Part shown: one piece after another, positions 45,077 to 54,070 of the stretch
How positions within the stretch are numbered: the first letter of the stretch is position 1
Layout of the letters: each line of letters opens with the position of its first letter
Position numbers and translations under genes: made by a program
Assembly: GCF_036850765.1 (NCBI RefSeq)
Contig: NC_089496.1
Span: 49,962,113 to 50,026,112 of the forward strand
Reading direction: 5' to 3'
DNA length: 64,000 nucleotides
From: Saccopteryx bilineata
Taxonomy: Eukaryota > Chordata > Mammalia > Chiroptera > Emballonuridae
Notes under the pieces: generated by a model
Seen by the model: the letters and a program-made list of their open reading frames with translations, nothing else
Told to the model about the DNA's origin: nothing
Databases searched by the model: none

Positions 45077-46199
45077 ACCCGGGGCCCGTGGGAGTGCTGG
45101 GCTGAGCCGTCAGCTCTCCTGGGGTCCCCGTCACCACCTCGAACAAGATCATGGAGCCTGAGCGGAACCCCTGTGGCTTTTCCAGGCGTGAGGGTGCTGT
45201 AAGCGCTTTATCATTTCTTTGTATATCGCTGGCCGCTGTCGTCTACTAACATAACACCTCAGCCAGGAAGCGCTGGTGGGGTTTATTCTGACAAGTCTGG
45301 AATTTGGCATTTTTCGGAATCTTCCAAGCGAATATATACTAAATGTTTTCGAGTCGATTTTTACCACCGGATTTTTCCATAAGGGGAAATGGAAGAATTT
45401 AATTTGATTATATATACATTCTCCACCCACAGCTCCGGGATGCGTGTGAGCTGCTTATTTTTAGCCTCACATACATCCTTGACATTAAAATCTCCTTGGC
45501 AAAATCCTCCTTCCCAGAATTATTCTGAGCTCAACTTTTTTTTTTTTTTTTTTGGCCCACTCCTGGTGCAGTCATTAAAATGTGCTGTATATTTTAATAG
45601 CATTCCATTCCTCATTACGATGACAACCCAGAGACTGCATGTTTAAGGTCACAGTGGCATTTTTCCATAAATTCCTCTTTTCAACTCTACGTGACCTGAG
45701 GGGAAGTATCTCCTTGGGCAGAAATCAGATTCCTCCGTCACCATCTTTCTGAGAATTATCTTCTGAAGCCGAGAGCTTGAGCACTCTGGTTTTATGGCAA
45801 TGCGCGCCTTTGGAAGGCTGCCTCCCTCCCAGCCACCTGAGCCTGAGCATCCCTGGAAGCGGGGAGTGGCTGAGAAGGGCTTTTCAACGTTTCACTTTAA
45901 ATCGAGATGGGCCGCAGAAGACCCACAGACTCGTGGCTAATATACAGCCGCCTGCAGGCGTGCCAATTAACAGAGCAGAACCTGGCCGGTGTCCCAGACG
46001 GCAAAACAGGAGGCCCGGGCTCTCTTGACTAGTTTGCAATCTCTGTCAAATCCTGGTCTGCAAAAGACACGGCATGCCGACCATCAGAATCCAGCGATAG
46101 ATTCTGGAAGTGAAGGAGAGTGTGAGTGAGGCGGTGGGCTCTTCAGAAACTGGGAACACGAGTGTCAGCGGTGCCTCCCGTCCCCCGGGAGACCGGAGG
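45077..46199. other. Sequence downstream of the NPSR1 stop
   Basis: Includes the likely 3' UTR. I see no recognised repeat in 45180-45700, which is AT-rich with a low density of simple repeats and may be conserved. A poly-T run sits at 45537-45553. Confidence 0.4.
45574..45579 (+). promoter_or_regulatory. Candidate poly(A) signal for NPSR1 (ATTAAA)
   Basis: ATTAAA lies 498 bases after the NPSR1 stop codon and is followed by a TG/T-rich stretch (TGTGCTGTATATTTT). It is the best-placed variant signal in the first 600 bases after the stop; another ATTAAA at 45484 is an alternative. No canonical AATAAA occurs this close. It is a motif match only. Confidence 0.2.
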
Positions 46200-46247
<48 letters not shown>

Positions 46248-46297
46248 GGCCCCTGCGCAAGGATGACACGCAAACTCGTGAAGCGTTCCATATTTTT
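46200..46297 (+). pseudogene. U6 snRNA pseudogene (nearly intact), 5' part of a U6-L1 chimera
   Basis: Matches U6 snRNA from about base 10 to its 3' T run with a single difference that I can see (CAAACTCGTG for CAAATTCGTG). The first nine or so bases are missing and are replaced by unrelated sequence. There is no TATA box or proximal sequence element at the spacing needed for RNA polymerase III, so it is a retrocopy, not a working gene. Confidence 0.92.
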
Positions 46298-46382
46298 AGA
46301 CATGTTTTCTTTGAATATATGTACCCTGAATTATTAATGTCATCCCATTAACATTAATAAAAATTTATAATAAAAAAAAAAA
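46298..46382 (+). mobile_element. L1-like 3' tail fused to U6
   Basis: Directly after the U6 T run comes TATGTACCCTGAATTATTAA, TGTCATCCCATTAACATT, AATAAAAATTTATAAT and a 12-A run. The TGTCAyCCCA...TTAATAAAA pattern is shared with the L1 3' ends at 12545-12675 and 47140-47265. This supports a U6-L1 chimeric retrocopy. I find no clear target duplication. Confidence 0.65.
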
Positions 46383-47130
46383 GATAATGCTACAAGCGGC
46401 TGCAGGATACGTTGCCGTTACGGTGAAACTCGCTTTATGCCAGTGTGGATTCTGGAATCCTCGTTTCCAGGTATTTGCTGAGTGTGGTGAAACAGGATTT
46501 CAACAGTATGAGCACACCGGTCATTAGCAGTCTTACGACTTTGGACACCTCGTCATTCAGTGTTTCTGGGCATCCGTGGTCTCCACTGTCAGATGAGAAG
46601 GGAGGAAGGCTGGAGCAGAGGGCCGCGTGGTTTCTCACGGATTACGGGTTCTGAGATTGAGACAAGAGTTACATTATATCCTGAGAGTCGGAGCTTCTGG
46701 AAGTGTTTCCCCCGGGGACCAATGACTCAGTGACTGAGAGCTGAGTCACTTGCCCTTTAGAAATGGTAACTTCCCCGAAGTTCACGATGAAGCCGGAGTG
46801 ACATCGTTCCTCCGTGGAGAAAAACCAGAAATACGTGGGGGCTCTTGAAGGGAATGAGAAGCTTAGTGCTGTGATGTCACTGTTTGTAGCCTTGGGTGCC
46901 AAGTGGGGTCACGGAGCCAGAGGGCGCTCTGTAAAAATAAAGACACTTACTTCCCACACCAAGATATCAAAGAAGTCTCTGGTTACATTGTCACATAGCT
47001 TCAGGCACAGGTGAAAATTTAGGATAGCCAGACCAGGTTTGCTCGGCACACTGCTCTGCTGTCCCTGCGGTGATTGTGAGGAGTGGGGGAGGTGGAGGAG
47101 AGGGGAGGAGAGATAACTGGCGATGAACAG
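46383..47130. other. Downstream sequence with paired AP-1 motifs
   Basis: No gene recognised. TGACTCA at 46723-46729 and TGAGTCA at 46742-46748 are both AP-1 consensus sites. Confidence 0.35.
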
Positions 47131-47139
47131 AGACTTGAC

Positions 47140-47265
47140 TTGGGGGGGGGGGTGAACACATCAATGCGGTGCACAGAGATGTGTTATAGAATCGGGCACC
47201 TGACACCTGTGTAATTATGTTAACTATGTCACCCTAATAAACTCAATTAGAAAAAAAAAAAGAGT
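47140..47265 (+). mobile_element. Bat-type L1 3' end
   Basis: GGTGAACACATCAATGCGGT, AGATGTGTTATAGAATCGGG, CACCTGACACCTGTGTAATT, TATGTCACCCTAATAAACTC and an A run. A severely 5'-truncated L1 insertion. Confidence 0.75.
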
Positions 47266-48125
47266 AGGTGTGCTTCACATATTCAGCCACACTGCAGAAA
47301 ATGTTTCCACTTTACTGAACTAAATCAAATACAATGGTATAAACTTCTCTGCTGCCAAGGGCATTTAGGGGGCATAGTTTAAATTGAAGTTCAATCTCAC
47401 CAAAAAACATCTCCCATCTTTTTTCCTCCCACAAAGTGGTACCACCACCTTTTTTTAATGGCTTTAACTTGTAATTAATCATGAGGTGGGAGGGGGAGGA
47501 ATGTATCCCTTTTAAACTGAACAGACATGAAGTTTTAAACTGTCTTCCTCACTCTGTTTGGATACCATATGCCGAAGTGGCTTTGCCTCTCCCTTCCACG
47601 CCGGCAGTGTGGAAGGGACCACCGGCCGCGTCTGCTGGGGAAACGGAAATGTATGAAGCAGGAAATTAAGTGATTCTGCTCTTGTAGAATCACCGCAGGT
47701 GAGCCCCAGACTGGCCGGCCACTGCGGTTCTTTTAGCGTCATTTCTATATTATCTCATTTCATGAGCAGGTCCACCAGGGTTCCCCGAAGCTTTCGGCTG
47801 CATTAATTGAAAGGAGATAAACCCTACATGTTTAGGTGTCAGCCTCCCTGCTTTTGAAAATATGAAAAACCCATGCCTCCTTTCTCTGCTATTGTCTTTT
47901 AAGAATGTATTATCCACAACAGGGCTAGCCCAGTTAATATTCTTAAAGTGCAATTCCAAGTTCATCAAATATTAAAGTGGATGAAGGTTTGGATCATCTA
48001 ATCTCGTGGTTATTCAGACTGCTCGGGGACCCCAAAGAGGTTCCAAGAGGCTGGCTCGGTGTTAATATTCGTACATACAACAGTATCACACACATCTAGA
48101 GTAAGCTAAGTGTAAGTTGTTTAAA
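47266..48125. other. Downstream sequence, nothing recognised
   Basis: Mixed composition with no gene or repeat I can name. Confidence 0.35.
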
Positions 48126-48834
48126 GGCCCTTGAATTACCCAGAATGAGGGGAGAGGACAGATTACTGTTAGACATTGTTACACCAAGAATGAACATTGT
48201 AATTTCCAGAATGCATGCTGTAGTCACTAAAATAATAGAAATGAAGAGGTCTAGAGCTTCCAAACTAAAAGAGAAGGAACACCGAGTGATAAAATCCCTC
48301 AAGCAGTCCAAAAGGAGGCGAGAAAAGGGAGAAACGGGAACATGAGGAGCTGGGACAAGTAGAAAGCACATAGGAAAATGGAGAATATTTTATCCAAATA
48401 TACCAATAACCATAATCCCTGTAAGCAGATCGAGTCCTCCAGTTAATAACCAAAGATGGTCAGAGTGGATTTAAAAATAATAAAATAAAATAAGCTATCT
48501 GTTGTTCACAAAAGACAGACCTAGAACACAAGGCTACAGAGAAGTTGAAGTAAAAGCACTGACCACGGGGTCCCATTGAAACAAAACCAAAAGGAAGCTG
48601 GTGACACCACAGGAATAAGACTGAACAGAGTCTCAGGCAAGCAGTCTGAGCAGAGTTATACAGGCACATGTCAACTGACCAATGCCTTAGTTCAATACGA
48701 TGATAGAATAATCCTAAATGTCTATGTATTTAACAACATGGCCTCAAAATGTTTTTTTTTTTAAAGTAAAAAAAACTACAAAACAAACAAAATCACAGAC
48801 ACAGTAGGGGATTTTATCACAATTCCAGTTACTG

Positions 48835-49231
48835 GCCCTGGCCGGTTGGCTCAGCAGTAGAGCGTCAGCCTGGCGTGCGGGGGGACCCGGGTTCGATTCC
48901 CGGCCAGGGCACATAGGAGAGGCGCCCATTTGCTTCTCCACCCCCCCCCTCCTTCCTCTCTGTCTGTCTCTTCCCCTCCCGCAGCCAAGGCTCCATTGGA
49001 GCAAAGATGGCCCGGGCGCTGGGGATGGCTCCTTGGCCTCTGCCCCAGGCGCTAGAGTGGCTCTGGTCGTGGCAGAGCGACGCCCCGGAGGGGCAGAGCA
49101 TCGCCCCCTGGTGGGCAGAGCGTCGCCCCTGGTGGGCGTGCCGGGTGGATCCCGGTCGGGCGCATGCGGAGTCTGTCTGTCTCTCCCCATTTCCAGCTTC
49201 AGAAAAATACAAAAAAAAAAAAAAAAAAAGA
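48835..49231 (+). mobile_element. tRNA-derived SINE, Rhin-1-like, copy 8, nested in L1
   Basis: Near-consensus copy with an intact tRNA-like head and 19-base A tail. A perfect 16-bp duplication ACAATTCCAGTTACTG lies at 48819-48834 and 49232-49247. One of the youngest-looking copies in the window. Confidence 0.95.
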
Positions 49232-49541
49232 ACAATTCCAGTTACTGAGGCAGACAAAAAATTAGTAATGACCTGGACAATCTGAATGTCATGAATAACA
49301 GGAAAAGCACTTGGCCCCACTGCCCCAGAATAATCCGTCTTTTCATGCACACCTGAAGCAGTTACAGAACGGGGCCACGTGCCAGACCCTAAACCCAGCT
49401 TCAATACCTGCAAAAGATGGAGCTCAGCGGTCTAGTGTCTTTGATTGCAAGGCAATTGTGCTAGAACTTAAGAGCAGGAACACAACTAGAAAATTCCCAT
49501 GTGTTTGGAAATTAAGAAATATATTTCTCAATAACTTAGGA

Positions 49542-49862
49542 CAGAGGTCGGGAACCTATGGCTCGTGAGCCAGATATGGCTCTTTTAATGGCTGCATCTG
49601 GCTCGCAGACAAATCATTAATAATAAAAATAATAACATTAAAGATATAAAACATTCTCATGTATTACAATCCATTCATTTCCTACCGCTCATGTTCATGG
49701 TTGCGGGTGGCTGGAGCCAATCACAGCTGTCCTCCCGGACAACACCAGATTTTTACTGGATAATGCGTACCGTACATGGGTCTTTGTATGGCTCTCATGG
49801 AATTACATTTTAAAATATGTGGCATTCATGGCTCTCTCAGCCAAAAAGGTTTCTGACCCCTG
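49542..49862 (+). mobile_element. Non-autonomous hAT element C with 8-bp TSD, nested in L1
   Basis: A 321-bp element with ends CAGAGGTCGGGAACCTATGG and AAAGGTTTCTGACCCCTG (imperfect inverted repeats). It is flanked by a perfect 8-bp duplication ACTTAGGA at 49534-49541 and 49863-49870. Inside it is TGGCTCTTTTAATGGCTGCA. No transposase frame. Its sequence differs from elements A and B. Confidence 0.95.
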
Positions 49863-50158
49863 ACTTAGGATCAAAGAAGAAAGTATATGGATATTAGGAA
49901 ACAATTGTACTGAATGGTAATAAAATTATTTAGCTAATTTGTGGGATACAGATAAATACTTAAAGGAAAAGAAGAAAAATTTAAAGTAAATGAACAAATT
50001 ATCTATCCCCTGAAGTTAGACAATTCACCAAAATAAAACCAAAGGAAATATGAAAAAGAAAAGACTGAGTATGAGTAAAATTAATAAATCTAGAAAACAA
50101 CATAATTTTAAAAGCTCAACAAAGATATAAGTCTGTTCTTTAAAAACAGTAACATTAA

Positions 50159-50505
50159 GCCCTGACTGGGCGGTGGTGCAGTGGATAGAGTGTCGGACTG
50201 GGATGCGAAAGACCCAGGTTCGAGACCTTGAGGTCGCCAGCTTGAGCAAGGGCTCATCTGGTTTGAGCAAAAGCTCACCAGCTTGGACCCAAGGTCACTG
50301 GCTCAAGCAAGGGGTTACTCAGTCTGCTGAAGGCCCACGGTGAAGGCACATATGGGAAAGCAAGCAATGAACAACTAAGATGTCTCAACGAAAAATTGAT
50401 GATTGATGCTTCTCATCTCTCTCTGTTCCTGTCTGTCTGTCCCTGTCTATCCCTCTCTCTGACTCTCTCTCTGTCTCTGTAAAACAACAACAACAAAAAA
50501 AAACC
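50159..50505 (+). mobile_element. tRNA-derived SINE, second family, copy c, nested in L1
   Basis: Head GCCCTGACTGGGCGGTGGTG, box B GGTTCGAGACC, internal CACCAGCTTGGACCCAAGG module, CT-rich stretch and CAA-rich tail. A perfect 12-bp duplication CAGTAACATTAA lies at 50147-50158 and 50506-50517. Confidence 0.93.
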
Positions 50506-50543
50506 CAGTAACATTAATAAACCTCTGGTGGGACTGGTCAAGG

Positions 50544-50572
50544 GTGGGAGGGGGAGGGGGAGGGGGAGGGGA
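50544..50572 (+). repeat. (GGGGGA)n G-rich tract
   Basis: Repeated AGGGGG units give at least four runs of three or more G within 30 bases, meeting the usual G-quadruplex pattern on the + strand. It lies in the L1, just after the SINE. Confidence 0.85.
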
Positions 50573-50917
50573 CACAAATAAGCAGTATCATTTTTTAAGG
50601 ATATCATTGTAGGTCCTGGAGTCAATAAAGACAAAATAAGTGGATATTATGATCAAGTTTATACCAAAACATACTGAAACTATAAATGCTATTTTAAAAA
50701 TTATATAGATCACATAATATAGAAATTATAGCTAGATAGATAGATACCATGATTATCATTTGAAAGACTGATTATCATAAAATTATTAATTCTTCTCCAA
50801 TTGATCTATAATATTAATACAATGACAAGCAAAGCTCCAACAGGAATTTTGTAGAGCTTGCTAAGTTGCCTCTAAAATTTTGTATAAGAATGCAAAGGGC
50901 CAAGAATAGTTAAGACA

Positions 50918-51306
50918 GCCTGACCAGGTGGTGGCACAGTGGATAGAGTGGACTGGGATGCGGAGCACCCAGGTTTGAAACCCTAAGGTCACTGGCTTGA
51001 GCACAGGCTCACTACCTTGAGCGTGGGGTAGCTGGCTTGAGCATGGGATCACAGATATGACACCATGGTTGCTAGCTTGAGCCCAAAGGTTACTGGCTTA
51101 AACCCCAAGGTCGCTGGCTCGAGCCAGGGGCCACTCAGTCTGCTGGAGCCCCCTGGTCAAGGTACATATGAGAAAGCAATCAATGAACAACTAAGGTGCC
51201 GCAACAAAGAATTGATGCTTCTCATCTCTCTCCTTCCTGTCTGTCTGTCCCTATCTGTCCCTCTCTCTGACTCTCTCTCAGTCTCTGTAAAAAAAAAGAA
51301 AAGAAA
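50918..51306 (+). mobile_element. tRNA-derived SINE, second family, copy d, nested in L1
   Basis: Head GCCTGACCAGGTGGTGGCAC with a deletion in the anticodon-like region (GGATAGAGTGGACTGGGATG), extra CTTGAGC modules, and an A-rich tail. An imperfect duplication beginning AAGAATAG lies at 50902 and 51307. Older than copy c. Confidence 0.85.
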
Positions 51307-52770
51307 AAGAATAGCCACAACATTCTTGAATAAGAAGGAAAAAACTGGGAAAGCTTGATACCAAAATTTATCATAAAGTCATAGTAATAAAGTTTGTGGT
51401 ATTTTCTCCAGAGTGAACAAATTAGCAAATAAAATAGAAAAAGAGTCTAGAAAAAGGTGCCTACTACATACAGGAAAACTTGACACATTTTAGCAGTAGC
51501 ATTGCAGAGAGATTAGGAAAGGGTAGTCTTTTCAATACATAATGATAAGACAATTTGGGCATTGATGTGAGAAAAAGATTAAAATAGAAGCCTAGTGGAT
51601 GATATGCAAAATTGGTTCTGGGTGGAGAATGGATATATTTGCATAGGACAAAACAATCTTGAATAAATAATATAGGAGAATATCTTTAAGATCTATCATA
51701 GGGGAAAGAACTCTTAAACAAAATATAAAACTATTGCTCATAAAGAAAAAGCCTGAGAAATTTGATTACTTAAAATGAGAAACTCTGTTCATCAAATGGC
51801 ATCACAACCAGGGTGAAAAGGCAAGCTACTGAATGGGAAATATTTGCAACACACACAATTGACCAAGATCCAGTTAAAAAACTCAAGCAAATCAATAAGA
51901 TAATAGAAGACAGATAGAAAAATGGGCAGCACTCGACTTCAGAAAGGAAGTGACCCATGGCCAATAGACACATAAAAAAGGTGTTTAATCTCATTAAACA
52001 TCAGAGAAAAGTAAATTAAAACACAATTAGATGCTAATTTGTACCCACTAGATTAGCAAAAATGAAACACTTTAACAATATCAATTGTTTATAAGGATGT
52101 AGCTTATCAGAAATTCTCATTTTGTTCTAGCAGGTAAATAATTAGTAAAACCATTCTGGAAAATTATGGTCTTTTAACTAGGAAAATTAAAGATACATAT
52201 ACCTTCTGACCTTGATGTTTTGTTCCTGGATGCACATACTACAGAGGAAGAATGTAATTGTGCGCACCTTGATACATGTGCAAAAATTGACCATAAGACC
52301 CCTAACTGGAGGCAAAACCAATGCTCACCAACAATAGAACAGACAGATTACGGTATATTTCAAACAAATAGAATACTCTGAAGCAACAAAATTAAAAAAA
52401 AAGCCACAGCTACTTGACACAAAATGGAAAATATCTTTAAAAACATAAGGTAGAAGATAAATATTAAAAGATACTATCTGATTACATTTACAGAAAATTC
52501 AAAAGCAGCCAAAAGGAAACTGTTGTGTTCAAGGATACATGCATAAAATTCTAAAGCAAAGCAATGAAATGTCCTTTGCTACAATCCAAGAGTGGGCGCC
52601 TCTGCAGGAAGGACGAGCTGCATTGGGAGAGAGCTTACAGGGCTCTGTTTTTTGCTGTGGGTGGCGGGTACGAGGGTGTCCACTCGAATTACTTGTTCAT
52701 CTATATCTACTTGTGTTTTTGTGCATTTTATGAAGGTGTTCTATTTCATAATAAAGAGAGTTTCTAAAAC

Positions 52771-53861
52771 CTGTGTGAAAAGCCTTTTAGAACGGTTGTT
52801 CTAGAAATACTGCAGAAGAGAGATCCCGACTGGAAACAGGAAGGTCGTGAGTTGGGTCTCAGTTACATACAGGCAACTGCAGACACGGCTGGCTGGCAGG
52901 TCACCCGGCTTCCTCCTCCGCATGCGGGGTCAACGTGTTTCATGAGCATCCAGTAACAGGGGGTCCTGATGCCAGCGTCTTCCAGTCTGCAGAAACATCT
53001 TGGCTCCTCCACAGAGCCTCGGGAGTCAGCTCAGCAGAAGTGAATACCCATCTCTCATTCCCTTGCTTGCCCAGGGCACCTGGAGTCCCTAAGTTTTTTG
53101 CTACTGGCCTCCCACTTCCATATCCTTCAAAAAGTCTCCTCCTTCTTGTCCCCATTCTTTCCACCCTTCCTCGAGCCTCAGCGTGGAGCAAGCGTGGAAT
53201 CCGCCTTCTAAGATGTTACTCACAGAGCCCACCTAGAATGCAGCAGTCCCTGGGAGACTTACACGTAGACAGAGAACACTGGAGAGAGGGCTGCCTTAAA
53301 CCCCAAGAACTAATCAGCAGCAGGAAGTTGGGAGAATATTTGGAGCCAAACAGCACATAACTCACACATGCCCATAACTACCTGACAGATTTTAAGGTGG
53401 TTGATCAGTTTCAAACCTGGCTGGATCACAGAATCACCCAATGAGTTTTTAAAACGTACCGACCGACGTCTAGATCCCCAGCCCCAGAGATTCTGGCTGT
53501 TTGGGTGCTGGACAGAGCACGGACAGCTGTGTGTACAAGTCACTCGGGTGACGCTCTGCAATTCCATGGGCTGGAAATTCAGAGCCAGTGAACAAAAGCA
53601 TGCGGGTGCTTACAGCCCCGGTTTCTCAGTGCCAGGAAGTGTGCAGGCATCCTTCGCTTACCTCCACCAGGTTGCCCTGGGTCCCACCTGAGGTCAAATG
53701 TGTTCTCCTGAGAGCCCACTTGACCCCTCGCAACTATCCAGATAGCGTTAGGCAAACACCCAGGGCAGCTTTCATTCCTTCTTCTTGCCACTCTGGATGA
53801 AAAGCGGCTTTTTTCCTCCATTGAGGTAGACCTTAATCTAAAGTAGCTCTGCATGGATATA
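52771..53861. other. Downstream sequence, nothing recognised
   Basis: No gene or repeat identified. The frame 52935-53360 (141 codons) has no recognisable domain and overlaps frames on the other strand. Confidence 0.35.
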
Positions 53862-54070
53862 CCGTATTTTTTGCTCCAGAAGACGCACCTGAGCATAATA
53901 AGATGCACCTAGGGTTTTAAGGAGGAAAATAAGAAAAAAAATATTCTGAACCAAATGGTGTGTTAAAATACTTAATGAAATACCGTATTTTTTGCTCCAT
54001 AAGATGCATGGGCATTTTCCCCTCCACTTTGGGGGGAGAAAAAAGTGCGTCCTATGGAGCAAAAATACGG
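53862..54070. mobile_element. Inverted-repeat DNA element with an internal repeat end
   Basis: CCGTATTTTTTGCTCCAGAA begins at 53862, an almost identical end (CCGTATTTTTTGCTCCATAA) occurs again at 53983, and the inverted form (TATGGAGCAAAAATACGG) ends at 54070. The inner 88-base part (53983-54070) is close to a perfect palindrome. The layout is that of a non-autonomous DNA transposon. The superfamily is uncertain. Confidence 0.75.

Larger units (their letters stand above)
48130..52770 (+). mobile_element. Old L1 (ORF2 to 3' end) with four nested insertions
   Basis: Decayed L1 in + orientation. ORF2-like text (GTCAGAGTGGATTTAAAAAT, AATTCCCATGTGTTTGGAAA, GAAACAATTGTACTGAATGG, AAGTCATAGTAATAAAGTTT, ATCAAATGGCATCACAACCA, AACAGACAGATTACGGTATA) runs in order to a 3' end at TTTCATAATAAAGAGAGTTT. 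It is interrupted at 48835-49231 (SINE), 49542-49862 (hAT C), 50159-50505 (SINE) and about 50918-51306 (SINE). Each interruption is flanked by L1 sequence that resumes without loss. No frame is intact. Confidence 0.8.

Noticed and set aside
46200..46297. Functional U6 snRNA gene
   Set aside because: The 5' end is missing, no polymerase III promoter elements are seen upstream, and an L1-like poly(A) tail is attached.
48744..49413. Minus-strand frames of 163 and 182 codons
   Set aside because: They translate the antisense of a Rhin-1-like SINE; the same pseudo-protein recurs at every SINE copy.
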